Shown here piece by piece: positions 35,234-44,426 of a stretch of 51,994 nt of DNA. The stretch's first letter is position 1. The number at the start of each line of letters is the position of its first letter. Origin of the DNA: an uncultured Bacteroidota bacterium (GTDB lineage: Bacteria > Bacteroidota > Bacteroidia > AKYH767-A > OLB10); NCBI GenBank assembly GCA_903847585.1, contig CAINEC010000115.1:1-51994 (forward strand), read 5' to 3'. The position numbers and the translations under genes were made by a program. The notes below the pieces were generated by a model. It had not been told where the DNA came from and searched no databases. It was given only the letters and a program-made list of their open reading frames with translations.

Positions 35234-35857
35234 GTGAAGCGCATTGAACAATTGATAGTGCAGGGCGAAGGGCCAATGTTGGATTTCAAAAAAGAAATCT
35301 CATCGGTGCATCGTATTGCTAAATCAATGGTAGCCTTCGCTAATCATCATGGTGGTACCTTACTCGTTGGTGTGAATGATAACGGAAGCATCAACGGAGT
35401 GACAGCAGAGGAGGAGAAGTTTATGTTAGAAGAAGCGGCTAGGCATTACTGTTATCCTGAAATTGAATTGCAAATTCACGAGTGGAATGTGAAAGGTAAA
35501 ACAGTTTTAGAGGTATTCGTACCCGATGGAAAAGATAAGCCTTATTATGCCATTGATGAGAAAGGAAAGAAGTGGGTATATGTTCGTCAGGCAGACCAAT
35601 GTTTATTAGCGAGTAAAGTGGTGGTAGAAGTTTTAAAACGCCAACATGGCTCACGACAAACAATCATTAATTATTCTGATAAAGAAAAAGCATTGTTGAA
35701 TTACCTGAGTAATCATCCTCGTATTACCTTAAAAGAATTTTGCAAGCTGGTAAATATTAGTCGCTGGCGCGCCATGAAAATCTTAGTGGACTTAGTCAGC
35801 GTTGGAGTAATACGAGTTTATCAAATAGAAAATCCAGAATACTATACCCTTGCTTAA
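35234..35857 (+). CDS. AlbA_2-domain protein with C-terminal winged helix, GTG start
   Basis: 207 residues. GTG 35234 is the start; the ATG at 35229 is in another frame and stops at once. The AlbA_2 (Schlafen-associated) domain spans ~10-125: EGPMLDFKKEISSVHRIAKSMVAFANHHGGTLLVGVNDNGSINGV is the family signature. A helix-turn-helix region follows (~145-205, HPRITLKEFCKLVNISRWRAMKILVDLVSVGVIRVY). It is a probable DNA-binding regulator. Alone it is not a defence gene; AlbA_2/wHTH proteins are common in Bacteroidota. Its end overlaps the SRAP gene by 4 bases. Confidence 0.82.
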   Translation: MKRIEQLIVQGEGPMLDFKKEISSVHRIAKSMVAFANHHGGTLLVGVNDNGSINGVTAEEEKFMLEEAARHYCYPEIELQIHEWNVKGKTVLEVFVPDGKDKPYYAIDEKGKKWVYVRQADQCLLASKVVVEVLKRQHGSRQTIINYSDKEKALLNYLSNHPRITLKEFCKLVNISRWRAMKILVDLVSVGVIRVYQIENPEYYTLA

Positions 35858-36594
35858 TCAAACGCGTCGAGCAATTGTAATTCGGGGTACGTAAACTCTT
35901 GAATTAAAGACTCATCATTCACATAATTTTTCCGATCGGTTATTTTTCTAGAAATCGTATGTGCCTGCATCAAATCATTATCGTAAGGAGTAATCATCAA
36001 CAAAACATCTTCGCGCTGTAAATCGGGTTGAAGCCAATGTATTAAATTGTTTTCTGGTAATATAAGCGGCATTCGTTTTTTGGTATTATGAATCTTTGCT
36101 AAAAGCGGATTAGCCTCGCAGGTAATTATCGAAAATGTTTTTAGTAAATCGTTGTTTTCAGGATTGGTCCATTCATCATAGATTCCACCTATAAAGAAAA
36201 ACTCATCATTTTTCGGAAATATATAATACGGATATTTAACGCCATTTTCTGTTCTCCACTCATAAAATCCTGAGACAGGAATAACACAACGATTTGTGCT
36301 AATCGGTTTACGAAACGAAGGTTTTTCAAATGCTTCTTCACCGATACAATTTCCGGTCATGGTAGAAATCTTCAACGCAGCATCCCAATCCTTGGTAAAA
36401 GAAGGTATCAATCCCCAGCGATAAAAATCAATCTGCCATTCTTGCGGATGCAACAACACAGGCCAATAAGGGTGTGTAAATGCAGATGCATGAAACAGGG
36501 GCGGATGAAAGATAGGTCCGTGAATAGTCCCCGCATTAAACCGCTTAGCCAGCGTTTCTAATTTCTTTTCGATGAAGGCAATGTTGTAGCACAT
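35854..36594 (-). CDS. SRAP-family protein (YedK/HMCES-like)
   Basis: Forms a stable crosslink with abasic sites in single-stranded DNA, protecting them. 246 residues beginning M-C2: after Met removal Cys2 is the crosslinking residue. Other family blocks are FYRWGLIPSF, KPSFRKPISTNRCVIPVSGFYEW (with the catalytic Glu in GFYEW), EANPLLAKIHNTKKRMPLIL (with the active-site His) and the C-terminal ISRKITDRKNYV. The usual N-A-R-x-E motif reads N-C-I-G-E here, so the Arg is missing. It joins uvrA and uvrB as a third DNA-damage gene in this window. Confidence 0.92.
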   Translation of the reverse strand: MCYNIAFIEKKLETLAKRFNAGTIHGPIFHPPLFHASAFTHPYWPVLLHPQEWQIDFYRWGLIPSFTKDWDAALKISTMTGNCIGEEAFEKPSFRKPISTNRCVIPVSGFYEWRTENGVKYPYYIFPKNDEFFFIGGIYDEWTNPENNDLLKTFSIITCEANPLLAKIHNTKKRMPLILPENNLIHWLQPDLQREDVLLMITPYDNDLMQAHTISRKITDRKNYVNDESLIQEFTYPELQLLDAFD

Positions 36595-36656
36595 GGGTTA
36601 AATATCGAATTATTTTTTAATTTAGTATACAATGTTGTACTTTATTAATTCAAATT

Positions 36657-37097
36657 ATGATAAGAAATTATGGAACACTGTTACTCATATTATTAGTTTT
36701 TGCTTTTGGAGAATCTAAAAGCCAAACTAATGGGAAGTCGAATACAAATTTGCAAGAAGATAAAGTTTATACCTTCATCCCAGTAATGCCTCAGTTTCCA
36801 GGAGGTGAGGTTGCGATGTATGAGTTTATAATAAGTAATATTAAGTATCCTGTATTGGCAGTAGATAGCAATATTACTGGTAAGGTATTCGTCAACTTTG
36901 TAATTGACAAAGAAGGTAATGTTACCGATCCAAGGATTTTACGCGGGATTGGAGGTGGCTGCGACGAAGAGGTATTGCGTTTAGTGGCGTCCATGCCAAG
37001 GTGGACACCTGGAGAATTAGAAAGTGGAGAAAAAGTGAAGGTGTCATTCAATTTGCCAATCTCTTTTACTTTGAATGACCCGAAGCAAAACAAATAG
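36657..37097 (+). CDS. Small TonB C-terminal-domain protein
   Basis: 146 residues: a signal or anchor (MIRNYGTLLLILLVFAFGESKSQ), a short linker, then a TonB C-terminal domain at ~50-140 (PGGEVAMYEFIISNIKYPVLAVDSNITGKVFVNFVIDKEGNVTDPRILRGIGGGCDEEVLRLVASMPRWTPGELESGEKVKVSFNLPISF). It lacks the long proline-rich spacer of a full TonB and could be a soluble periplasmic variant. It lies before the thioredoxin/SusCD genes on the same strand with 59 bases and a weak hairpin between, so it may or may not share their promoter. Confidence 0.82.
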   Translation: MIRNYGTLLLILLVFAFGESKSQTNGKSNTNLQEDKVYTFIPVMPQFPGGEVAMYEFIISNIKYPVLAVDSNITGKVFVNFVIDKEGNVTDPRILRGIGGGCDEEVLRLVASMPRWTPGELESGEKVKVSFNLPISFTLNDPKQNK

Positions 37098-37120
37098 AAA
37101 TCCTGTTGTAGGATTATTTT
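37098..37120 (+). terminator. Weak hairpin after the TonB-domain gene
   Basis: AATCCT (37099-37104) and AGGATT (37110-37115) form a 6-bp stem followed by ATTTTCC. It may partly separate this gene from the thioredoxin/SusCD operon. Confidence 0.4.
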
Positions 37121-37156
37121 CCTATTTTTATTCTCTTCAAATCATTTAATTCAACT

Positions 37157-38242
37157 ATGAAATTGCGATATCTTTCTTCGTTTGTTTTAGTATTTCTTTT
37201 GCTTGCTAATTCACTTACGCTATATGCTCAAAATGATGAGGGCAGCAAAGTAAAGTGGATGACACTGCAAGAGGCCATGCAAAAAATGCAAACCCAGCAG
37301 CGTCCTGTTATTCTCGATTTCTATACCGATTGGTGTGGCTGGTGTAAGCAGATGATGAAAACTACCTATGCTAATGAAGGCCTCGCGGGGTATATTAACC
37401 AGAATTTTTATCCCGTAAGTTTTGACGCGGAGAGTAAGGATACCATCGAGTTCCTTGGAGAGATTTATAAGCCTACAGGAACTGAGAAGAGAGCAACGCA
37501 TGAGCTAGCGATTAAATTACTCAACGGAAGTTTGATGTATCCAACTACCATTTTTATGAATGGCTATGAAAAGGATAAAAATAAATTCAATCTGAATTTA
37601 ATAGTGCCCGGTTATTTGGATATTCCTAAAATAGAACCTATCCTCATTTTTACCCTCGAGAATGTTTACAAATCATGCAGCTATAACGATTTTGAAAAGT
37701 TGTACGAGAAAGCCATGAAGGATTCAACGATAATCGATCAAATAAAATTAACCAATTGGAAATCGGCAACCAATTACCTCGATGGACAACATTCGAATAA
37801 TAAAAAAACAATTATTTTACTCGAGGCTGATTTTTGTAATAGCTGTAAAATTATGAAGTCGACTAGCTTTACTGATTCGTTAAACTTAGAGTATTTACGA
37901 GAGAAATTTAATTGTGTAAACTTTAATGTGGTAGGTAATGATACCGTTAACTTTAAAGGACAAATAATAGCACCAGGAGCACAGTCAGGTTCTTTGCATC
38001 CATTTACGCAAGCAATCACGCGTGGCAATATTGGTTTTCCTGAGGTGGTGATTCTTGATGAGAAACTCGACATCCTCGATGTGATTCCTGTTTATTTAAA
38101 TCCAGAGGTGATGAATAACATTATACGTTTTTACGGAGAGAATATTCATCAGAAAAAATCGTGGACGGATTATATCAACGATTTGCAAGCTAAGAAAAAT
38201 CAGTCAGTAAAACCAGAACAAAAATCCAATGAAAAGAAATAA
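37157..38242 (+). CDS. Exported protein with two thioredoxin-like domains
   Basis: 361 residues with a signal peptide (MKLRYLSSFVLVFLLLANSLTLYAQ). The first thioredoxin-fold domain carries C60-G-W-C63 (DFYTDWCGWCKQMMKTT), a redox-active DsbD-gamma/thioredoxin_7-like site, followed by MYPTTIFMNGYE with the cis-Pro segment. The second has C227-N-S-C230 (LEADFCNSCKIMKSTSF) and its own GFPEVVILDE segment. The tail is Lys/Gln-rich. It overlaps the SusC gene by 14 bases, so it is translated with the SusCD operon. It would act in the periplasm as a disulfide reductase or isomerase, possibly for the Cys-containing T9SS cargo encoded downstream. Confidence 0.85.
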   Translation: MKLRYLSSFVLVFLLLANSLTLYAQNDEGSKVKWMTLQEAMQKMQTQQRPVILDFYTDWCGWCKQMMKTTYANEGLAGYINQNFYPVSFDAESKDTIEFLGEIYKPTGTEKRATHELAIKLLNGSLMYPTTIFMNGYEKDKNKFNLNLIVPGYLDIPKIEPILIFTLENVYKSCSYNDFEKLYEKAMKDSTIIDQIKLTNWKSATNYLDGQHSNNKKTIILLEADFCNSCKIMKSTSFTDSLNLEYLREKFNCVNFNVVGNDTVNFKGQIIAPGAQSGSLHPFTQAITRGNIGFPEVVILDEKLDILDVIPVYLNPEVMNNIIRFYGENIHQKKSWTDYINDLQAKKNQSVKPEQKSNEKK

Positions 38243-41200
38243 ATCCTTATTGGTTAAATTACTTTTCATTCTAATACCATTATTTTCTTGCATCCAGCTA
38301 AACGCACAATCGTTAAAGGTTAGCGGTGTAGTTTTATCTATAGATGATAAACAACCGTTGCCTTTCACAGTCGTCAATGTAAAAGGCACATCCATTTCTA
38401 CTGCTGCGAATGAAGATGGCAAATTTGAAATCACTATTCCGCATGCTAACGATACATTAATTTTTGTGATGGTTTCTATGCTGCGTGAACTTGTTCCTGT
38501 CAACGGTAAAACCAATCTTGTTGTTTATCTGAAAAAAGATAAAACAGAATTGAAGGAAGTGGTTGTTACCGCGCTTGGAATCAAAAAAGAAAAAAAGGCA
38601 CTCGGTTATGCAGTTCAGGAAGTAAAAGGAGAAGATTTACAAACTGCCAAAGATGCAAGTGTGATTAATCAGTTAGCTGGGAAGGTAGCGGGATTAAATA
38701 TTACATCTACTACGGGCGGACCAGGCTCTTCGAGTCGTATTGTGTTGCGTGGTGTGACTTCTCTATCGGGTTCTAATCAGGCATTGATTGTTGTTGATGG
38801 AGTACCAATTGAAAATAATACCAGCAATAACACTACTCAATGGGGTGGACGTGACTATGGGAATGGTATCAGTGATATTAATCCCGATGATATTGAATCG
38901 GTGAATGTGTTAAAAGGTCCCAATGCAGCAGCACTCTATGGTTCATTAGCTGCAAATGGTGTAATAGTGATTACTACCAAGAAAGGAGCGAAGGCTAACG
39001 GGATTGGAGTAACGTTTAATAGTTCTACCTCAGTGGAGCTTCCTAATATTCAAATTAAGTTTCAAGATGTGTATGGCGCTGGACGTAATGGGAAATTTGA
39101 AGGGCCTTGGGTTTTACAAGATGGAATTTACACTTATAACACAGTAAGTGCCTCTGCTTTTGGTAGCTGGGGACCAAAAATGTTAGGACAAACAATTAAA
39201 GATTGGGATGGACAAGTACGAAGTTTTTCTCCGCAGGCGGATAACTACAGTTCCTTTTTTCAAACAGGAATAACAGCAGTAAATAATGTTTCGTTAAGTG
39301 GTGGATCAGATAAGATGACTTATCGTTTATCGGCAGGAAATTTTAACACAAAAGATATTGTTCCTGGAACTACATTAAACCGTACTAATCTAACGGCACG
39401 TACAGCCGCTATGATTAGTGATCGCATTAGTTTGGATGTGGGAATAACCTATAGCAATCAAGTGGCTAAAAATCGTTTAGGCTTAGCGAATAGCTTTAGT
39501 GCTCCTCGTAACTATGTGATGATGCCTCGAAATATCAGCGCTTCTTCGTTAGAGAATAATCAGATGAATGCTGCTGGACAAGAGCAAACATGGTTCACCA
39601 ATTGGAACTGGATGAACAATCCGTATTGGTCGGTTAATTACGATTTGAACGAAGATACCCGCGATCGATTATTAGGAATTGCCTCGGTGAATTATAAAAT
39701 TCAGGATAATTTTAGTTTGATGGTGCGCACCAATGCGGATATTAATTTATTTCAAAACAATGATCGAGAAGCTTATAACAGTATTTCCAATTCATTGGGT
39801 TCTTATTCAAAAGGCTGGTCGAATGAAAAGCAATATCAAAGTGATTTCTTATTGAGTTATTCAGATAGTATTAATTCTGATATCTCTTTTTCTGCCAATC
39901 TAGGAGGAAGTACTTTGCAAAAGGAAAGTAATTCGTTTTCTTCACGTACTGACGGAGGATTAGCAATACCGTATTTCTATTCGATAGAGAACAGTGTTAA
40001 TCGCCCAACGGTAACAAATTTCATTTCTAAACGCCGTACAAATGGGTTATATGCCTTCGGACAAATTGCGTACAAAGAATTTTTATACTTAGATATTACT
40101 GCACGTAATGATTGGAGTTCTACCTTACCAAAAGATGCGCGTTCGTATTTTTATCCATCAGTAAGTACTGGATTTGTTTTTTCTGAATTAATGAAAAATG
40201 ATAAATCGAAATTTACATTCGGGAAGCTTCGTTTGTCGTGGGCGCAAGTAGGACGTGATACCGATCCGTATCGTGCCACGTTCAGTTATCCAACTGCAGG
40301 TTCTTTCAATGGTGCAACGATGTATCAATTAGATCCAACATTGCCTTTGCTAAATTTGAAACCAGAAATCACTTCCAACATTGAAGCAGGAACAGAATTG
40401 TATTTCTTTAATCGCCGAATAGGAGTAGACTTTACTTACTATCGTTCGGATACAAAAAATCAGATACTACCGGCTAGCGTATCCGCTACATCGGGATTTG
40501 TAAATGCAATTATCAATAGTGGAGAAATTTTAAATAAAGGTATAGAGGTGCAACTAAAAACAATTCCAATTGAGAAAACAAATTTCAAATGGAATTTAGA
40601 TATCAATCTGGCGCATAATAAAAACAAAGTTGTTTCTTTAACAGAAGGATTAGAAGCTTATCAGTTATTTTATCAATGGAACTTAACTATTGAAGCACGT
40701 CCCGGACATGAATATGGAGATATAGTAGGATATGGTATTAAGCGCGATGCTAATGGTAATAAATTAGTCGATGAACATGGAATGTACATTCGCGATGACA
40801 AACCAAAAGTATTGGGAAATTACAATCCGAAAATGACAGGTGGTGTTTACAATAACTTTACCTATAAAAATTTCTCGTTAGGTGTGTTGGTTGATTATCG
40901 AATCGGTGGACAAATGTTCAGTGGGACGAATATGTATGCGAGTGGATACTCTGGTAATCTTGAAAGCACCTTAGAAGGTCGTGATGCCTGGTATGCAAGT
41001 GAAGCGGCGCGTATTGCTGCGGGAGTATCTCCTGAAAACTGGGTGGCTACTGGTGGTTATTTAGCAGATGGAGTTACAGCAGATGGAAATCAAAATACAG
41101 TATATGTAAATCCTGAATTATATTGGGGACAATTTTCTGACTGGACGAATGAAATACACGAGCAATTTATTTATGATGCAAGCTTTGTAAAATTACGCGA

Positions 41201-41420
41201 GTTTACTTTCAACTATCGATTTAATAAAACAGTTACTGATAAACTACACATGAAAGGATTAAGTATAGCTTTTACAGGTCGTAATTTATGGTTGATTTAT
41301 AGCGGTGCTCCGAACATAGATCCCGAATCATCCTATACTAACGGAAACGGACAAGGGTACGAGATTTATTCATGGCCTACACGAAGAAGTATTGGATTTA
41401 ACATTAAAGTGACCTTGTAA
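38229..41420 (+). CDS. SusC/RagA-type TonB-linked outer-membrane transporter
   Basis: 1063 residues, typical for SusC. Order: signal peptide (MKRNKSLLVKLLFILIPLFSCIQLNAQ), CarboxypepD_reg-like domain (VSGVVLSIDDKQPLPFTVVNVKGTSIST, to ~110), the plug with LKEVVVTALGIKKEKKALGYAVQEVKGEDL and LRGVTSLSGSNQALIVVDGVPIENN, then the barrel (DVTARNDWSS-like ITARNDWSSTLPKDARSYFYPS is the SusC signature). It forms the importing barrel for oligomeric ligands delivered by its SusD lid, encoded 1 base downstream. The ligand is unknown; gene context suggests glycoprotein glycans or glycopeptides. Confidence 0.95.
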   Translation: MKRNKSLLVKLLFILIPLFSCIQLNAQSLKVSGVVLSIDDKQPLPFTVVNVKGTSISTAANEDGKFEITIPHANDTLIFVMVSMLRELVPVNGKTNLVVYLKKDKTELKEVVVTALGIKKEKKALGYAVQEVKGEDLQTAKDASVINQLAGKVAGLNITSTTGGPGSSSRIVLRGVTSLSGSNQALIVVDGVPIENNTSNNTTQWGGRDYGNGISDINPDDIESVNVLKGPNAAALYGSLAANGVIVITTKKGAKANGIGVTFNSSTSVELPNIQIKFQDVYGAGRNGKFEGPWVLQDGIYTYNTVSASAFGSWGPKMLGQTIKDWDGQVRSFSPQADNYSSFFQTGITAVNNVSLSGGSDKMTYRLSAGNFNTKDIVPGTTLNRTNLTARTAAMISDRISLDVGITYSNQVAKNRLGLANSFSAPRNYVMMPRNISASSLENNQMNAAGQEQTWFTNWNWMNNPYWSVNYDLNEDTRDRLLGIASVNYKIQDNFSLMVRTNADINLFQNNDREAYNSISNSLGSYSKGWSNEKQYQSDFLLSYSDSINSDISFSANLGGSTLQKESNSFSSRTDGGLAIPYFYSIENSVNRPTVTNFISKRRTNGLYAFGQIAYKEFLYLDITARNDWSSTLPKDARSYFYPSVSTGFVFSELMKNDKSKFTFGKLRLSWAQVGRDTDPYRATFSYPTAGSFNGATMYQLDPTLPLLNLKPEITSNIEAGTELYFFNRRIGVDFTYYRSDTKNQILPASVSATSGFVNAIINSGEILNKGIEVQLKTIPIEKTNFKWNLDINLAHNKNKVVSLTEGLEAYQLFYQWNLTIEARPGHEYGDIVGYGIKRDANGNKLVDEHGMYIRDDKPKVLGNYNPKMTGGVYNNFTYKNFSLGVLVDYRIGGQMFSGTNMYASGYSGNLESTLEGRDAWYASEAARIAAGVSPENWVATGGYLADGVTADGNQNTVYVNPELYWGQFSDWTNEIHEQFIYDASFVKLREFTFNYRFNKTVTDKLHMKGLSIAFTGRNLWLIYSGAPNIDPESSYTNGNGQGYEIYSWPTRRSIGFNIKVTL

Positions 41421-41421
41421 T

Positions 41422-42909
41422 ATGAAGCAAATAACTACAAAACGAATTGCAACTTTATTCTTGTGTTTGGTATTGGTTATTCCATTTGCTTGCAAGGATT
41501 CAATGGACGATTTAAATGTTAATCCGAATGCACCAACAAATACAAATCCTGATTATTTATTTACGTATTCAGTGGTTAAAGGAATGGGCAGTTATATTAC
41601 AAATGCGAATTTCAATTATTGGACCATCATGAACTGGAATATGTACTTCGCAACGTTGGGTGGAGTAGATGCAGGAAGAGAATATGATAGTAATGATGGA
41701 AAAGATGCTTGGTGGAATGAAGTCTATGCCCAAGGTTTGATTAATGCGCGTGAAGTGCAGAACCTTACTAACGGGAATGCCTATCTGATTAATAAAAACG
41801 CAATCGCTAAAATTTGGGAGTGTTATTTATTCTCGCAGCTAACAGATGCATTCGGAGATATCCCTTATTCACAAGCATTGAATGGTAAGAGCTTGAATTT
41901 ATCTCCGTCTTACGATAAACAATCTACGATTTATCCAGCTTTGATTAATCAGTTAAAGAATGCATCAGCATTATTAGATGTTTCAAAACCTACATTCGGA
42001 GGGAATAGTGATCCCATTTTTAAAGGCTCAGTAATTAAATGGCAGCAGTTTGCGAATTCATTACAATTACGATTAGCGATGCGTATATCCAACGTGCAGC
42101 CACAACTAACGCAGCAGGTGTTAACAGAACTCGTAGGACAGCCACTCTTACTAACCAATGCAGATAACGCTTATTTCCCTTACAATGGTGAGATAAGAAA
42201 TCCATTGTTTGATTTAATCAACAGCGGACAAAGTGGTGGAAGAACTTATCCAAGTAAATTTCTAATTGACTATTTGAAACTTACAAGTGATCCGAGATTA
42301 AAAGTATTTGCGCAATACACAACAGAGTCAATGATAATCGGATTTCCTGATTATGAAGGAGTCCCTAATTTAGTTCCTTCGGGATCATCCATCTGGAATA
42401 ATTACAACAGCGATGCAAGTGATGTATCAAAGATTGGAACTTGGTTCTTAAGGCAGGATGCTCCGGGAGTATTAATGTCGGCAGCGGAGGTTAATTTCTT
42501 ATTGTCTGAAGCTGCGCTAAATGGCTGGTGGTCGTTAGGCAGTCCGCAGCAATACTATTTTGATGGAATTAATTTAAGTATGCAGTCGTATCCTAACAGT
42601 TCTATTACAAGTACGCAAATTGCAAATTACCTTAGCGTTTGTCAGCCTGTATCGCTAGAGGGAATCATTACGCAGAAGTATATTTCATATGCATTTCAAA
42701 ACGGATTAGAGAGCTATAGTGAATATCGTCGAACAGGATATCCTGTGTTAACAGACTATTCCAATAATTCAATCAATTTAACTAATTTTCCAAACCGTTT
42801 AACCTATCCTGCGAAAGAGGCGAGTTTAAATGGTGCCAATTATAACCAAGCAATTATTCAACAAGGACCTGATATACCAACTACCAAAGTATGGTGGGAT
42901 GTAAACTAA
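41422..42909 (+). CDS. SusD/RagB-family surface lipoprotein (SusD-like_2)
   Basis: 495 residues. Lipoprotein leader ending in lipobox PFAC (C24), then KDSMDDLNVNPNAPTNTNPDYLFTYSV, the start of the SusD-like_2 (PF12771) class. The typical EVNFLLSEAALNGWW segment and the C-terminal YPAKEASLNGANYNQAI match that class, whose members often go with peptide or glycopeptide ligands. It forms the hinged lid over the SusC barrel. It follows SusC by 1 base and precedes the LamG gene by 6 bases, so all are one message. Confidence 0.92.
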   Translation: MKQITTKRIATLFLCLVLVIPFACKDSMDDLNVNPNAPTNTNPDYLFTYSVVKGMGSYITNANFNYWTIMNWNMYFATLGGVDAGREYDSNDGKDAWWNEVYAQGLINAREVQNLTNGNAYLINKNAIAKIWECYLFSQLTDAFGDIPYSQALNGKSLNLSPSYDKQSTIYPALINQLKNASALLDVSKPTFGGNSDPIFKGSVIKWQQFANSLQLRLAMRISNVQPQLTQQVLTELVGQPLLLTNADNAYFPYNGEIRNPLFDLINSGQSGGRTYPSKFLIDYLKLTSDPRLKVFAQYTTESMIIGFPDYEGVPNLVPSGSSIWNNYNSDASDVSKIGTWFLRQDAPGVLMSAAEVNFLLSEAALNGWWSLGSPQQYYFDGINLSMQSYPNSSITSTQIANYLSVCQPVSLEGIITQKYISYAFQNGLESYSEYRRTGYPVLTDYSNNSINLTNFPNRLTYPAKEASLNGANYNQAIIQQGPDIPTTKVWWDVN

Positions 42910-42915
42910 CCAATT

Positions 42916-44403
42916 ATGAAATTAAAAAGATTGTTACTAACGGCTACGGCATTACTAACTACTACTTTCTTGCAAGCACAAACAACTGCGGGAAATAGTT
43001 TTTATATCGATTATCCATCTTGGAATGCAGGAAGCAAGCCTCCTGTTTATTTTAACTGCGGCACCAATAATGTTTTAAATACAGGAAATGAGTTAACCAT
43101 GGAAGTGTGGGTAAGAATGTATAATTCAACCTGGAACCAGAAGATTATGGGTAAGGTAACTCCTGCATTTGATAATGGTTATTTGATGGCTGTTCAATTA
43201 GGACAGAATTACTCGGAAATCTGGAATCCAGGTGTGAATACTATTCAAGCAGGTTCTTCTCCAATTGATTCAGCGTGGGTGCATTTTGCAACAACGTTTG
43301 GTTCTGGTGGGCAAATGCTATGTTACATCAATGGTGTGCAAGTTGGTGGATTACCACTAACAGGAAATGCAATTGCTTCGAGTTCGAATCCTTTTGTAAT
43401 TGGAATTGCTCCTTGGGATTTAGTCAACTTTCAAAGTTTCGGAAACATTGATGAAGTCCGTTTATGGAGTGTAGTTCGCACGCCTGATGAAATTAAATCG
43501 ACTATGCACAAACATTTGCAAGGAAATGAAATTGGTTTAGTAGGTTATTGGGATTTTAATCAAACTACTGGAACTACATTACCTGATTTAACAGGTAACG
43601 GTAGCGATGGTACGTTAAACGCATCGGCAGCTTATTATTCTTGGGCTCCTTCATATGCTGCAGTAGGTAATGAGGCAATGTATTTAATGAATGATGTGAA
43701 TGGGGTTTGGTTTGGTAAAGATCCTTCCTTATATAACTATAGCACTACAACAAATGGATTAAATATTATTGCATCAATAGGTTCAAAGAAATTTGATTAT
43801 GCTGTTTATGGACATAATGATTCATCCGGAGTTTCGACTAGTTATTTACCCGCTAATGCACCGCTTGATTTTAAAAGAACATCTCGTGAATGGTTATTCA
43901 ATAAGGGTGGTAACGTGAATGCTGATTTATATTTCAATTTAAGTTATGCCGCAAATGGTGGTGATTCATTAACTAAAAACCTCCCTGTTCAAAATTACAC
44001 CTTACTCGTTCGTGATTCGATGAATCAAAATTATTCGGTTGCTGGAACAGCAAGTTCGTTATTAGCGAATGGAACAATCGTAAAATTTACAGCAGTGAAT
44101 CTTCAAAATAAATATTACGCAATAGGAGTGGGAAGTTCTCCACTTACATCTATACAGCAATTGAATCCAGATAATAAAGATATTTTGTTATTGCCTAATC
44201 CAACTAACGGCAACTTTAATTTATACAATGTTGCTGATGCTTCAATCATGATTTTTGATGCGAATAGAAAGTTAGTGAAGTCATTATACTCGAATGATAT
44301 TGCGATAAATTTTTCTTCGGATGATTTCGCTAATGGACTTTATTTCGTTCAGATTATTCAATCAGGAAAAGTATCATCAAAAAAATTAATGATTAATCGA
44401 TAA
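42916..44403 (+). CDS. LamG-domain protein with T9SS sorting tail
   Basis: 495 residues: signal peptide (MKLKRLLLTATALLTTTFLQAQ), a LamG/concanavalin-like jelly roll at ~25-240 (ELTMEVWVRMYNSTWNQKIMGK ... NIDEVRLWSVVRTPDEIKSTM ... GLVGYWDFNQTTG), an uncharacterised middle region (~245-410), and a T9SS type A sorting domain (~412-495) with LPNPTNGNFNLY and GLYFVQI. LamG folds bind sugars or proteins and this one lacks an obvious active site. Its LamG part is clearly related to those of the next gene, suggesting that both proteins recognise the same target. Confidence 0.85.
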   Translation: MKLKRLLLTATALLTTTFLQAQTTAGNSFYIDYPSWNAGSKPPVYFNCGTNNVLNTGNELTMEVWVRMYNSTWNQKIMGKVTPAFDNGYLMAVQLGQNYSEIWNPGVNTIQAGSSPIDSAWVHFATTFGSGGQMLCYINGVQVGGLPLTGNAIASSSNPFVIGIAPWDLVNFQSFGNIDEVRLWSVVRTPDEIKSTMHKHLQGNEIGLVGYWDFNQTTGTTLPDLTGNGSDGTLNASAAYYSWAPSYAAVGNEAMYLMNDVNGVWFGKDPSLYNYSTTTNGLNIIASIGSKKFDYAVYGHNDSSGVSTSYLPANAPLDFKRTSREWLFNKGGNVNADLYFNLSYAANGGDSLTKNLPVQNYTLLVRDSMNQNYSVAGTASSLLANGTIVKFTAVNLQNKYYAIGVGSSPLTSIQQLNPDNKDILLLPNPTNGNFNLYNVADASIMIFDANRKLVKSLYSNDIAINFSSDDFANGLYFVQIIQSGKVSSKKLMINR

Positions 44404-44426
44404 GCTAAAAACACACCAACCATACA

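Noticed and set aside
35234-36594. Defence island made of the AlbA_2 and SRAP genes
   Set aside because: They are convergent and belong to common chromosomal families; no nuclease, toxin or other defence partner is adjacent.
38229-42909. Starch-utilisation locus
   Set aside because: SusCD homologues alone do not mean starch; no GH13 or GH97 gene is near, and the attached enzyme is PNGase F-like.
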